A DNA stretch of 64,000 nucleotides. Source: Colwellia sp. PAMC 21821. Lineage in GTDB: Bacteria > Pseudomonadota > Gammaproteobacteria > Enterobacterales > Alteromonadaceae. The stretch is from positions 2,108,001-2,172,000 of the forward strand of contig NZ_CP014943.1 in the NCBI RefSeq assembly GCF_002077175.1. Reading direction: 5' to 3'. A program made the position numbers and the translations under genes. The notes below the pieces were generated by a model, which worked only from the letters and a program-made list of their open reading frames with translations, did no database searches and was not told the origin of the DNA. This document shows positions 46,109 through 56,184 of the stretch, piece after piece. Within the stretch, counting starts at the first letter, position 1; the number at the start of each line of letters is the position of its first letter.

Positions 46109-46907
46109 TCCGGTGCAAGCATCAATAGTCACGCCTATTCCAGCCGCTGCTGTTGAGCCCCCTAAGCAATTAACGCTAACTCAGCGTATTGACGCTGATG
46201 AAGGCTTAAAGGCTAAACGTAAATTACTTACCGTGGTTTCCCTTATCTTATTAGCAATTACTTTTTCAGGCGCAAAGGTAGTTGATGCGAACACCTTTAT
46301 CATGAAGATTAGCTTCACTAATCAAAGCGGCATTGCTTACTTACTGCTTTTATCTATAGCTTTTCTCATGATCCGTTACTACAACTACGCCCGCCCATAT
46401 CATGATGAATTATATAAAACATGGACGGAACGAATGCTCAATGATCGATATTTTTATTTGTATCATGATGAAGCAAACGAAAGTGAGGGGTTAATTACAA
46501 AGTTGTATCCTGAAAATTTAATAAAAGATATTGATCAACAAGATTGCCGTGGAATAAAGACAAAATATCGTTGCTCTGCTTTCTTTGGCAGAAACCTTGA
46601 ATACACTTGGTTTAGTGGTGATGGCCCAGGTTATGAAAGTTGGGCAACAGTTAATTTAATGCGCATTAAAAGTGACGAGATTAAGAAAAAAGATAAACAA
46701 GAAGATAAAAAGGTTACCAAAAACAGAGTCAACCTCAAACCATATTTTAAGGTTTTATCTTATGAACTTCGCTATCGTGCCGCAAGGTTTTTCACGCACC
46801 GTGAAAACTTAGATATTATATCGCCATATTTTTTAGGCTGCTTTTCAATATTAAGTTTTATTTTCAATAAAGAGATTATAGAAATTTTAAAAGGATTTAG
46901 TTCGTGA
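46098..46907 (+). CDS. membrane protein inside the hsd operon, unknown
   Basis: A 269-residue protein with a polar N-terminus, two hydrophobic helices (about 40-58 and 70-90) and a third near the C-terminus (about 238-260), flanking a soluble region. It is not recognised. The start ATG 46098 (AAGGATC upstream) overlaps the hsdS stop by 11 nt, and its own end overlaps the next gene by 4 nt. It is probably a membrane partner of the DUF4145 protein that follows; type I systems do not normally need one. Confidence 0.68.
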   Translation: MSDNPVQASIVTPIPAAAVEPPKQLTLTQRIDADEGLKAKRKLLTVVSLILLAITFSGAKVVDANTFIMKISFTNQSGIAYLLLLSIAFLMIRYYNYARPYHDELYKTWTERMLNDRYFYLYHDEANESEGLITKLYPENLIKDIDQQDCRGIKTKYRCSAFFGRNLEYTWFSGDGPGYESWATVNLMRIKSDEIKKKDKQEDKKVTKNRVNLKPYFKVLSYELRYRAARFFTHRENLDIISPYFLGCFSILSFIFNKEIIEILKGFSS

Positions 46908-47785
46908 ACACTGACAAATGGAAATCAATTTTAGGCTTCGTCGCTTTAGATAAATACCCTAATTTACCCTGCCCTTATTGCCATCAAGAAACGTTAAATA
47001 TAGATGAAAGTAGTCTAGTTAGTCGTGAAGTATCTGAAAAATACAAGCAAATGGCCTCACGCCACTTTAACTTAGAGAATGATAAGCAAAAAGTAAAAGG
47101 CATAGCACAAGAGAAGCTCATTGGGAAAATGCTGGAAAGTAACTCCCTATTAGGTGTGTGTGGTGCTATTGGTTACGCAATATATCAAGTGGCAAAACCA
47201 AGTTATCACTTTTGTAAGTTTACAGCCTTCATGGCTTGTGCCAGCTGTAATGACAATGTTGCAGTAACAGGCTTGTCTCAAGAGCATACAAAGAAAACCA
47301 CTAATGAAACACAATTACCTGCGCTGTATAAAGTAGAGCAGTTTTCAATACCTGTGCCCATGTTTGAGATTAGCCTTGAAGTTCCAGTATCAATACAGTT
47401 TGAACTCTTGGGAGCGTTTAGTTATTTTCATATTGATACCAATCTATCTGCCAGTAAATTAAGACGAGGAATAGAAAAATACTGTAGTGAATTAGGTATG
47501 AAGCCGAATACTCTTGCTCGGCAAATAAAAGAACTGGAAACAAAATACCCAATAGAAGCTAATTTTTTAAACACATTACGTTTAGTGGGTAACGAAGGTA
47601 CACATTCTGATGGAGTAGATGAAGATGATTTACTGCAAGCATTTAATATTGTTGAAGAGATACTCGCTATATTTCCTCGTTTAGCTAAATTAGAACGTTT
47701 AAAAGAACCACAGGCACACTTAGAGGAAAAGTTTGATAAGAAGAAAGCCCGAACTGAAACCAAAACATTAGAGCATGAGAAATAA
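46904..47785 (+). CDS. DUF4145-like protein
   Basis: A 293-residue protein with an N-terminal zinc-finger-like pair (LPCPYCHQETL), a possible partner pair (ACASC), and a C-terminal helical domain with LSASKLRRGIEKYCSELGMK...LRLVGNEGTHSD, resembling DUF4145. Such domains recur in restriction and abortive-infection loci. The GTG start overlaps the previous gene's stop (GTGA). Function is unknown; a regulatory or nucleic-acid-sensing role is suggested by context. Confidence 0.72.
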   Translation: MNTDKWKSILGFVALDKYPNLPCPYCHQETLNIDESSLVSREVSEKYKQMASRHFNLENDKQKVKGIAQEKLIGKMLESNSLLGVCGAIGYAIYQVAKPSYHFCKFTAFMACASCNDNVAVTGLSQEHTKKTTNETQLPALYKVEQFSIPVPMFEISLEVPVSIQFELLGAFSYFHIDTNLSASKLRRGIEKYCSELGMKPNTLARQIKELETKYPIEANFLNTLRLVGNEGTHSDGVDEDDLLQAFNIVEEILAIFPRLAKLERLKEPQAHLEEKFDKKKARTETKTLEHEK

Positions 47786-47796
47786 CGGAGCCCGCT

Positions 47797-48846
47797 ATGA
47801 CTGATAATTTAATACCCGAAGCACCTAACGGTGAGTTTATATTATTTAATAGTGCAGATGGCGGCACTAAGGTTGAATGTCGTTTCGAGTCTGACAGTTT
47901 ATGGCTTACACAAGCATTGATTGCAGAGCTATATCAAAAGGGTGTGCCTACTATTAATGAGCATTTATCTAATATTTATAGTGATGGAGAAATTGAACAA
48001 AACGCAACCATTCGGAAATTCCGAATAGTTCGCCAAGAAGGATCTAGGCAAGTAACAAGAGAGATTGAGCACTACAGTTTAGAAGCTATTTTGGCTGTAG
48101 GATATCGCGTTAGATCAAAAGAAGGTGTGCAATTTAGGCAATGGGCGACCAAAACCTTACAAGAGTATTTAGTCAAAGGTTTTGTGATGGATGACGAGCG
48201 TTTAAAGCAGCCAGAATCTAGTCCATATTTTGAAGAATTACTTAATCGTATTCGCGATATTAGGTCATCAGAAAAGCTTTTTTGGCGCAAAGTATGCGAC
48301 ATTTATGCAACAAGTATTGACTACAACGGCAAAACCCAGCAAAGCGTGAACTTTTTTGCTCAAGTACAAAATAAAATGCATTGGGCCGCACATGGCCACA
48401 CAGCAGCAGAAATAGCTTACCAGCGTATTGATGCCGATAAACCGCACTTAGGTTTAACAAACTATGCAGGTAAAGATAAAGGCAGAGAGCCGACCCGTAA
48501 AGAGGCGATAATAGGTAAAAACTTCTTATCGGAGGTAGAGCTTGAAACATTAAATCGTTTAGTAACGTCTTATCTTGAGTTTGCTGAGCTGCAGGCGCGT
48601 AATGGCAAGTTAATGAAGATGGCTGATTGGGCAAGTAAGTTAAATGATTTTCTTAAATTAAGCGATTTTGATGTATTGACCCATGCAGGTAAAATATCGG
48701 CAGAGCAGGTAAAACAAAAAGCTAAGCAAGAATACGATAAGTTTCGACGAGTCATTGACTTAAAGCCAACTCAAGTTGATAAAGACTTAGCTGATGCTGT
48801 GAAAAGCTTAACGGATACAAAAAAGTCAAATCCTGAGCTAAAATGA
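47797..48846 (+). CDS. rhuM: RhuM family protein
   Basis: A 349-residue protein with the RhuM/virulence-protein signature: SLWLTQALIAELYQKGVPTINEHLSNIYSDGEIEQNATIRKFRIVRQEG...REIEHYSLEAILAVGYRVRSKEGVQFRQWA. RhuM genes are commonly embedded in type I restriction operons, as here, and in Salmonella pathogenicity island 3. The N-terminal part resembles KilA-N/ANT phage regulators. The molecular role is not established; a regulatory or toxin-like part is plausible. Confidence 0.9.
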   Translation: MTDNLIPEAPNGEFILFNSADGGTKVECRFESDSLWLTQALIAELYQKGVPTINEHLSNIYSDGEIEQNATIRKFRIVRQEGSRQVTREIEHYSLEAILAVGYRVRSKEGVQFRQWATKTLQEYLVKGFVMDDERLKQPESSPYFEELLNRIRDIRSSEKLFWRKVCDIYATSIDYNGKTQQSVNFFAQVQNKMHWAAHGHTAAEIAYQRIDADKPHLGLTNYAGKDKGREPTRKEAIIGKNFLSEVELETLNRLVTSYLEFAELQARNGKLMKMADWASKLNDFLKLSDFDVLTHAGKISAEQVKQKAKQEYDKFRRVIDLKPTQVDKDLADAVKSLTDTKKSNPELK

Positions 48847-48929
48847 GCCAATAAAGATAAGGCTAAATATGTGATATCGTAAAGACTATATAACTTTAAA
48901 ATTCACTGAAATAATTGATGGAGCAAGGA

Positions 48930-49463
48930 ATGTTCAAAAATTTAATTATCTTAATATTTTTCTCGTTTTGTTGTCTTGGAAAAGAGCCGGTTAATGCTAT
49001 CGCTTTGACTGATGAAAAAATTATTCTTAACGTGCCTACGCCGCTTATAGGAGTGACGGCTGTTGATGACTTCTCTTCTGCAATTGAAGAGCCGAATGCC
49101 AGTGCTGGCGGTGCAATGGAGATGCAACGATATTTTACCGTTACCGTATTGGCTAAACTAAAAAATTGCCAAGCGAACACTCGAACGGTATTTCAAACAT
49201 GGTATACGGGCCATGGCCTTATACCATCTCAAGAAAAAATTGATGAATATTCTATGGTCATTAGAATTTGGGACAAAGACAAAAACGGTATTTTTGAAGC
49301 TAAATATGAGTTGAATCAAGCTGAATCTTATGTACGGTCCTCCTTAGATTATTATCAGAAAAGTGGTAAAAAACTACCAATAGAAACTATTACGGAGATG
49401 ATTGAACATTATCAGTTATCACTGTTGTGGCAGACGTTATCGGAGGCGATGTCATGCGATTAG
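48930..49463 (+). CDS. exported protein, unknown
   Basis: A 177-residue protein with a signal peptide (MFKNLIILIFFSFCCLGKEPVNA) and no recognised domain. The ATG at 48930 has GGAG 6 nt upstream; an upstream in-frame TTG/ATG pair would displace the signal. A possible calcium-type loop (DKDKNGIFEAKYEL) is seen. It overlaps the following protease-like gene by 10 nt and probably acts with it in the periplasm. Confidence 0.65.
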   Translation: MFKNLIILIFFSFCCLGKEPVNAIALTDEKIILNVPTPLIGVTAVDDFSSAIEEPNASAGGAMEMQRYFTVTVLAKLKNCQANTRTVFQTWYTGHGLIPSQEKIDEYSMVIRIWDKDKNGIFEAKYELNQAESYVRSSLDYYQKSGKKLPIETITEMIEHYQLSLLWQTLSEAMSCD

Positions 49464-50695
49464 CCTTTTTTATTTTCTTTACTCTCACTTTATTAAGTTC
49501 GTATACATTACAAGCGAAAGAGTGGCGTTTAGCAGTGTGCTACGGTAAAAACGCGACTGAAATTGATAAAAAGTACCGTAAAGTGATTAGTGATACGGCA
49601 GCAAGAGTTTTTGCAACAGTTGACGATGATGCTGAACTCGCATTTATGGCGAGAGGGTGTGAAAAAGAGCCGAACTTAGCCTGTTATGCAGATAGCAGTG
49701 CTATATATTGTCGAGAAGAGCCATTAGCACTTATTACTAGAGTGTCTGCGTGGCTAGCCGCTGAAGCTGCATTTATGTATTTATCTAATGATAAAAAAGT
49801 AACTGTATTAAGTGAGGTACCCAAATTGAGTTGGGTAGATGCACTGTTGTTGGCTGATGCTGAAAAATACGATGATGATAAGGTATTTACCCACAGGGAA
49901 GAGTCTATTATCGCTCGTAGAGATTTAAGTGCAGATGATTTAAATTCAATTTACTCCTTAGTTGTTGATATATATTCACACGTAAATAATGCTATTAAGC
50001 CAGACGCAAAAAACATTATATTATCAACGGCTATAGATATTTATAATGAAATAAATGATTATGCATTTTCATTTATATTAGGGCATGAAGGCTATCATTT
50101 TAATGGTAATATTTGTCCGGTAATGAGTAAGTCTGTTATTGAAACTAAAAACGTATGGGCTGAAATATACAAATTACAACTAAAACCAGGCTTATTCGAT
50201 AGTAAGGTAACGTTAGATAAGCATGAGTTAAATGCTGATTTATGTGGCTTTAAATGGTTGGGGATGCAGGACGGAAATTCAGGAAAGGCAAATGAATATG
50301 TTTTGTCAGCGTTAATTAAGAGAGTCGCAATTGATTTGTTAGCTGCGCCAATATTGACGGGGTCATTGAATGATTTTGATGTTAATGAATTAGGCGATGA
50401 TGCTCCTAAAGTCAAATTAGTAGACGGTTATCTTTATCCACAATCTAGACTTTTATTGGCTTCTGCAACATTGAATTTGCCTGAAAAAAAATATCCGGCT
50501 GTAGTTAAAATATGTAATGACACAGCGAAAGCGATCGTTACTATGATTCAGCATTCGGTTCAAAACTATCCTAAAACAACCGGTGATATTCCAGACTCAG
50601 TTTTGACACAACTGCCCATAGGTGTAGAAAAGGCTTGGAATGGCGGCGAGTGGACTGATGAAAGTTATTTGTGCAATGTTGGAGGTGAGGAATGA
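49454..50695 (+). CDS. exported HExxH metalloprotease-like protein
   Basis: A 413-residue protein with a signal peptide (ending near TLQAKE). H211-EGY-H215 in FILGHEGYHFNG and E258-LNA-D262 in DKHELNADLCGF resemble the zinc site of M48-type peptidases (HExxH plus ExxxD). The ATG at 49454 follows GGAGG. It sits between an exported protein and a small membrane protein, joined by overlapping codons, inside the restriction operon. I do not recognise the full family. Periplasmic proteolysis is inferred from motif and signal. Confidence 0.7.
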   Translation: MRLAFFIFFTLTLLSSYTLQAKEWRLAVCYGKNATEIDKKYRKVISDTAARVFATVDDDAELAFMARGCEKEPNLACYADSSAIYCREEPLALITRVSAWLAAEAAFMYLSNDKKVTVLSEVPKLSWVDALLLADAEKYDDDKVFTHREESIIARRDLSADDLNSIYSLVVDIYSHVNNAIKPDAKNIILSTAIDIYNEINDYAFSFILGHEGYHFNGNICPVMSKSVIETKNVWAEIYKLQLKPGLFDSKVTLDKHELNADLCGFKWLGMQDGNSGKANEYVLSALIKRVAIDLLAAPILTGSLNDFDVNELGDDAPKVKLVDGYLYPQSRLLLASATLNLPEKKYPAVVKICNDTAKAIVTMIQHSVQNYPKTTGDIPDSVLTQLPIGVEKAWNGGEWTDESYLCNVGGEE

Positions 50696-51054
50696 GTGTT
50701 TTAGGATTCTCAGCGAGTGATCTTATCAATATTTTACAGCTTGGAATATCTGGTGTTGCATTTGTTTTTTTAGCGATGAGCTACACCTTGTTACGCAAAG
50801 AGCAAGAAAGAGAACAAGAACCAAGAGATAAGATGTTAAGTTCAATTCGGCAGTTTTCAATATTGAGCTTTGCGTTTGCAATACTTGTTGCGGGTATTGG
50901 TGTTTATGACAATAAAACTCAAGCATCCGATTCAATAACTGTTTCATGTCAAAACGCCTTAGATAGAGCTGAAGTATTATCAGCGACTAAAAGTGACTAT
51001 AATTTAGATACTCTTCATGAGTTATTAACAAATACTATATCGAGCTGTAAGTAA
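50692..51054 (+). CDS. small two-helix membrane protein
   Basis: A 120-residue protein with helices at about 10-29 and 51-70 separated by a charged segment (RKEQEREQEPRDK). The C-terminal ~50 residues hold two cysteines. It overlaps the metalloprotease-like gene by 4 nt (ATGA) and is the third gene of an envelope cassette. It could anchor or regulate that protease; no homologue is recognised. Confidence 0.6.
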   Translation: MSVLGFSASDLINILQLGISGVAFVFLAMSYTLLRKEQEREQEPRDKMLSSIRQFSILSFAFAILVAGIGVYDNKTQASDSITVSCQNALDRAEVLSATKSDYNLDTLHELLTNTISSCK

Positions 51055-51095
51055 TTAATGTTAGTTATTAAGCTGTAATAGATAAAAGGATTTAC

Positions 51096-52811
51096 ATGAC
51101 CAAAAAAACTTTAGAAGCACACGAATATTCATTAAAAGGTGTTTTTTGTGATGATTACTCCTTTGAGATACCAGGATACCAGCGTCCGTATTCATGGGAA
51201 GTTGAGCAAGCGGAAACATTAGTTGATGACTTATTACAATTTTTGGCTGAACAACCGAAAAATATTAAAGAGGCCTCTCCATATTTTTTAGGTAGTATTG
51301 TACTGATTAAGCCTGATGGCGCTTTGTCACAAGTGGTTGATGGGCAGCAGCGCTTAACTACCTTAACTATTTTATTGTCAGTAATTCGTAGCTTAGTTTC
51401 ATCTAAATATAGCGCCGGCTTGGAGAACGCTATATTTCAAAAAGGTGACCCAATACTGCTCACAGAAGACAAACCTCGTTTAAAAACAAGACCAAAAGAT
51501 CAACAGTTTTTTTTAAAATACTTACAAGAAGCTGGTGGATTAGCAGACTTATTTGCAACAAACATTACTATGAATGATAGCCAAAAAAATATGCGTAAAA
51601 ATGCTATGGCGATGCATTCACAATTAAAAGGCCTTGAAGAAGAAGCTTTAATTAGATTAACTCAATTTTTAATGCTTGGATGCTTTGTTGTATTGGTTAC
51701 TACTCCTGACGTGGATTCCGCTTATCGCATTTTCTCAGTGATGAACGATAGAGGTTTAGATTTAAGTGCAACAGATATTCTAAAATCTTTAATCACCGGA
51801 GCTATTCCTGAAAGTAATGATAAACAAAGTTTTTATACCAATAAATGGGAAGACTTAGAAGAGAATATAGGTCGCGATAGGTTTAACGCATTATTTTCTC
51901 ACATAAGGATGATTGAGCTACGTGCAAAATCTCGTTCCAATATGGTTTCTGATTTCAAAGCACATATAAAGCCAGAGCAGGATTCTATAAGCTTTATTGA
52001 TAATAAGTTAGCGCCATATACACAAATTTATAGTGAAATTTTAGATCAAAACTTTAGTAGTCACAGTTTTGAAGCAGAGATTAATCGCAGCCTATTTTGG
52101 TTAAGGCGCATAGACAATAGCGATTGGGTCCCTGCAGCGATTTACTATATGGCTAAATATCGAAGTGAGCCAGAACGATTGGCTATCTTTTTAGATAGTT
52201 TGGAAAAATTAACCTCAGTGTTGATGATAAATCGCATTAGCATTAACTACCGTATCGCACGTTATACTGATATTTTGAATGCTATTGACAGTGATAACGA
52301 GTTTAGCGCTGATTCTAAACTCTTTTTAACCGTCGATGAAAAGCAAGACGCGATAAAACAGTTGAGTGGTCCAATTTATAAGTTGAGCAAAATTAGAGTT
52401 ATGGTGCTTTTAAGGCTTGACTCCGAACTAAGCGATAATATGGCTCAGTACAATCATTCCAAGATAACTGTTGAACATGTTATGCCACAAAATCCAACTA
52501 TGGATAGCTTATGGAAGCAGTGGTGTCCAAGTGATGAGGAGCATCAAGAGCTTGTTCATTGTTTAGGTAATTTGGCCTTACTTTCAAGAAATAAGAATAG
52601 TGCGGCTAGTAACTATGAATTTGATAAGAAAAAAACGGCCTATTTTAATCCAGTAAATGGTCATACTTCGTTTGTTCTGACTAATCAAATAATTAAGGAA
52701 CTTGATTGGAAGCCTAAACTGATTAGGGAGAGGCAATCAATGTTGGTAGAAAAGCTGATATTGGCTTGGGACCTGAGAAGTGAAAGTTTACAGGACGTGG
52801 TTAATGGATAA
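51096..52811 (+). CDS. GmrSD-like DUF262/DUF1524 type IV restriction protein
   Basis: A 571-residue protein. The N-terminal DUF262 (GmrS-like, ParB/Srx fold) has EIPGYQRPYSWE and the nucleotide-binding D82-GQQR in VVDGQQRLTTL. The C-terminal DUF1524 has an HNH-type nuclease site, H461 in TVEHVMPQNP and N492 in LGNLALLSRNKNSAAS. Such fused proteins cut modified (for example glucosylated-hydroxymethylcytosine) phage DNA. Its stop overlaps the hsdR start by 8 nt, placing a modification-dependent nuclease inside a type I operon. Confidence 0.92.
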   Translation: MTKKTLEAHEYSLKGVFCDDYSFEIPGYQRPYSWEVEQAETLVDDLLQFLAEQPKNIKEASPYFLGSIVLIKPDGALSQVVDGQQRLTTLTILLSVIRSLVSSKYSAGLENAIFQKGDPILLTEDKPRLKTRPKDQQFFLKYLQEAGGLADLFATNITMNDSQKNMRKNAMAMHSQLKGLEEEALIRLTQFLMLGCFVVLVTTPDVDSAYRIFSVMNDRGLDLSATDILKSLITGAIPESNDKQSFYTNKWEDLEENIGRDRFNALFSHIRMIELRAKSRSNMVSDFKAHIKPEQDSISFIDNKLAPYTQIYSEILDQNFSSHSFEAEINRSLFWLRRIDNSDWVPAAIYYMAKYRSEPERLAIFLDSLEKLTSVLMINRISINYRIARYTDILNAIDSDNEFSADSKLFLTVDEKQDAIKQLSGPIYKLSKIRVMVLLRLDSELSDNMAQYNHSKITVEHVMPQNPTMDSLWKQWCPSDEEHQELVHCLGNLALLSRNKNSAASNYEFDKKKTAYFNPVNGHTSFVLTNQIIKELDWKPKLIRERQSMLVEKLILAWDLRSESLQDVVNG

Positions 52812-55800
52812 GGGTAACGAGCATACATTCCAAAACGATATGATTCGCCAGCTAGTATCCAATGGCTGGTTGCTTGGAAAACCCGAAAACTATAACCGCG
52901 AGCTGGCGCTTTACGAAGAAGATGTATTGGGTTTTGTAAAAGATACTCAGGACGCTCAGTGGCAAAAGTTTTGTGCACTTTATCCTGCTAAGCCTGGTAA
53001 TAAAAAATATCCAGAGCAAAAATTTTTAGAACGGGTGGCCTCGCAATTAAATAAGGCTGATCCTAATGCTGCTAATAAAGAAATGCGTACTTTTGGTACC
53101 TTAGGTATTTTACGGCACGAAATTCGTGACCGTGGTACGCGTTTTAGTTTATGTCAGTTTAAACCAGAGCATGACTTAAACCCTGACACTTTGGCTAACT
53201 ATCAAAAGAATCGTTTACGTGTAGTGCCTGAGTTGGTTTATTCCCCTTGGGCAACTGACGAGCATGAAGCTGAAAACGGTGTAAAAGCGAAAAAATGGCG
53301 CATTGATTTAGTATTATTTGTAAACGGTATACCTGTAGTTACACTAGAGCTGAAATCAGAATTTAAACAAGCTGTACAAAATGCGATTAAGCAATACAAA
53401 ACTACTCGGTTTGCGATAGATCCGGTTACTAAAAAGTCAGAGCCTTTATTAACTTTTAAACGTGGTGCTTTAGTGCATTTTGCTGTTAGCCAATATGAAG
53501 TATATATGGCTACGCGTTTAGAGGGTGATGATACTTTTTTCCTGCCATTTAATAAGGGTACTAGTGAAGGCGCTGCTGGTAACGATGTACCAGAAAACAT
53601 CAATCAATATGCGACTGACTATTTATGGAACGAAGTATTACTACCAGATAATTTATTAAATATTCTTGCTCGTTTTGTACATCTAGAAATTGAAGAGAAA
53701 GAAGACTGGGAAGGGCGAAAATATAAGAAAGAAACACTGATTTTTCCTCGCTACCATCAATGGGATGTTGTCAGTAAGTTAGTTAATGCTGCTCGCAATG
53801 AAGGCCCTGGACAAAAGTACTTAATTCAACACAGTGCAGGCTCAGGGAAATCTAATTCTATTGCTTGGTCGGCTCATCAATTATCGGCTATTCATACCGC
53901 TGAAGGTAACAAGCTATTTGACTCTATAATAGTTGTTACCGATAGAACAGTACTTGATGATCAGTTGCAAGAAACCATCTCACAATTTACGTCTGTTGAA
54001 GGCATGGTAGGTAGAATAAATCGCAATGAAGGTGATGGCTCTAAATCAGAAAAGCTTGCCGGCGCTCTAGAAAGTTCACAGCCGATAATTGTAGTAACTA
54101 TTCAGACCTTTCCTTTTGTTCTAAAAGCCATTGAGAACAGCGTTAGCTTAAAAGAACGTAATTATGTGGTAATTGCTGATGAAGCCCACAGTTCACAAAC
54201 AGGCAGTACGGCTCGTCAGTTAAAAGAAGTATTGATGATTGATGGCTCTTTGGGAGAGTTGGAAGGTGATGAAGAGCTCACCACCGAAGATATTTTAGAT
54301 GCCACAGTCGCTTCACGCCGTGCTTCAAAAAACTTAAGCTATTTAGCGTTTACCGCAACGCCTAAGCCCAAAACACTAGAATTATTTGGCCGTTTACCTA
54401 AACCTGATGAAGCCCCCTCAAAGAGCAATAAGCCGGAAGCCTATCATGTTTATAGTATGCGCCAAGCGATTGAAGAGGGCTTTATTCTCGATGTGTTAAA
54501 AAACTACACTAACTATAAAATCGCTTATAACCTAGCCATGAAAATGGCTGATACTGATTCAGAAGTTGAAAGTAAAAAAGCCAAAGTAAAACTTAATCAA
54601 TGGGTACGCTTGCATGACTATAATATTAGTCAAAAAGTACAAGTGATTGTTGAGCACTTTAAAAACAACGTGATGGGGCTATTAGGTGGCCAAGCAAAAG
54701 CTATGGTAGTGACCAGCTCTCGTAAAGAGGCAGTGCGTTATAAGCAAGGCTTTGATAAATATATTGTTGAAAATGGATATGAAAAAATTCATGCAATGGT
54801 CGCGTTTTCTGGTGAAGTAGAATTCACTGATAAAGACCCTGGCTGCGAAGCGCTTGTAGATCTTAAGTTTACTGAAAAGAACATGAACAATAGTCTCAAA
54901 GGCCGAGATATGCGTAAGGCCTTTGATAGCAGTGATTACCAAGTGATGATAGTTGCTAATAAATTTCAAACAGGTTTTGATCAGCCAAAACTCTGCGCTA
55001 TGTATGTTGATAAAAAATTGGGTGGAGTTGACTGTGTACAAACATTATCTCGTTTAAATCGCACTTTCCCTGGTAAAGCTGAAACGGGTACTTATGTCTT
55101 AGATTTCGTCAATGAACCTGATGATATTCTTGCTGCATTCCAACCTTATTATAAGACAGCTGAATTAGCCGATGTATCTGATCCTGATTTGATATTCGAC
55201 CTACAGGATAAGTTAAAAGCTGCAGGTATTTTCCAATGGCAAGAAGTTGAACAGTTCTGTGATGCTTTTTTTGTTAAGAGCAAAAGCAACGCAGCTATAG
55301 CTAATATTTGTAAACCCGCTGTTGAACGCTGGCAAAAGCGCTATAAATCTGCAATTGAAGCGTATAAACAAGCGAAAAAAATGTTCGAGCGCACTAAGAA
55401 AACTGGTGATACAGTGTTAATAGCGAATGCTGAAAATACCTTTAAAGACTGTAAGCAAGAAAAGGACGCTTTAGACATATTTAAAAAAGATTTGGGTACC
55501 TTTGTACGTTTCTATGAGTTTATGTCTCAAATTGTTGATTACGATGACAAGGCGCTAGAAAAACTATGCCTTTATGCCCGTAACCTCAGACCTATGCTAC
55601 GAGATGTAGCGCCTGAAGAAAACGATATTGATTTAAGTAATGTGGTGATGAGTCATTACCGTTTATCAAAAATTCGCCAGCAAGACATAACACTTAAACA
55701 AGACTCACCAGATTACAAATTAGAAACAGGGGATGCTCTAGGAACGGCAAAAGCAAAAGATCCTAAAGCAGAGTTTCTATCGCAAATAATAGCCCGATTA

Positions 55801-56121
55801 AACGAGTTATTTATCACTGATATGCTGACCGATAAAGACATGGTGAATTATTTATACACCATTAAAGATAAGGTTAGAGAGAATACATCAGTGATGAAAC
55901 AGATAGACAATAATACAGCTGAACAAGCAATGCTTGGCGACTTCCCTAAAGCGTTAATGGACGCCATTATGGATAGCGGTGAAGCACATGAAAACCAAAT
56001 GATGCAGTTGTTATCTAACCCGGATAAGGCTAATGGCTTTTCTAGGTTGGTTTTTGATTTGTTGAATGCACCTCAAAATAAAAGTGATGAAACGTTGCAT
56101 CACAAACTTAAATTAACTTAA
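52804..56121 (+). CDS. hsdR: type I restriction-modification system, endonuclease/translocase subunit
   Basis: A 1105-residue subunit that translocates and cleaves DNA. The N-terminal PD-(D/E)xK nuclease site is D168 ... E182-L-K184 (WRIDLVLF, VTLELKSE). The SF2 motor has the Walker A segment at 344-350 (SAGSGKS) and D459-EAH. A C-terminal helical domain contacts HsdM. The ATG at 52804 has AGGA upstream; the longer in-frame ORF from 52780 is less likely. With hsdM and hsdS it makes a complete system, though eight genes apart. Confidence 0.95.
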   Translation: MDKGNEHTFQNDMIRQLVSNGWLLGKPENYNRELALYEEDVLGFVKDTQDAQWQKFCALYPAKPGNKKYPEQKFLERVASQLNKADPNAANKEMRTFGTLGILRHEIRDRGTRFSLCQFKPEHDLNPDTLANYQKNRLRVVPELVYSPWATDEHEAENGVKAKKWRIDLVLFVNGIPVVTLELKSEFKQAVQNAIKQYKTTRFAIDPVTKKSEPLLTFKRGALVHFAVSQYEVYMATRLEGDDTFFLPFNKGTSEGAAGNDVPENINQYATDYLWNEVLLPDNLLNILARFVHLEIEEKEDWEGRKYKKETLIFPRYHQWDVVSKLVNAARNEGPGQKYLIQHSAGSGKSNSIAWSAHQLSAIHTAEGNKLFDSIIVVTDRTVLDDQLQETISQFTSVEGMVGRINRNEGDGSKSEKLAGALESSQPIIVVTIQTFPFVLKAIENSVSLKERNYVVIADEAHSSQTGSTARQLKEVLMIDGSLGELEGDEELTTEDILDATVASRRASKNLSYLAFTATPKPKTLELFGRLPKPDEAPSKSNKPEAYHVYSMRQAIEEGFILDVLKNYTNYKIAYNLAMKMADTDSEVESKKAKVKLNQWVRLHDYNISQKVQVIVEHFKNNVMGLLGGQAKAMVVTSSRKEAVRYKQGFDKYIVENGYEKIHAMVAFSGEVEFTDKDPGCEALVDLKFTEKNMNNSLKGRDMRKAFDSSDYQVMIVANKFQTGFDQPKLCAMYVDKKLGGVDCVQTLSRLNRTFPGKAETGTYVLDFVNEPDDILAAFQPYYKTAELADVSDPDLIFDLQDKLKAAGIFQWQEVEQFCDAFFVKSKSNAAIANICKPAVERWQKRYKSAIEAYKQAKKMFERTKKTGDTVLIANAENTFKDCKQEKDALDIFKKDLGTFVRFYEFMSQIVDYDDKALEKLCLYARNLRPMLRDVAPEENDIDLSNVVMSHYRLSKIRQQDITLKQDSPDYKLETGDALGTAKAKDPKAEFLSQIIARLNELFITDMLTDKDMVNYLYTIKDKVRENTSVMKQIDNNTAEQAMLGDFPKALMDAIMDSGEAHENQMMQLLSNPDKANGFSRLVFDLLNAPQNKSDETLHHKLKLT

Positions 56122-56184
56122 ATCATTAATATTATGATTTTTAATTATTATTAGGCTCTACTCTAAGAGTGAATAGGAATTGAT

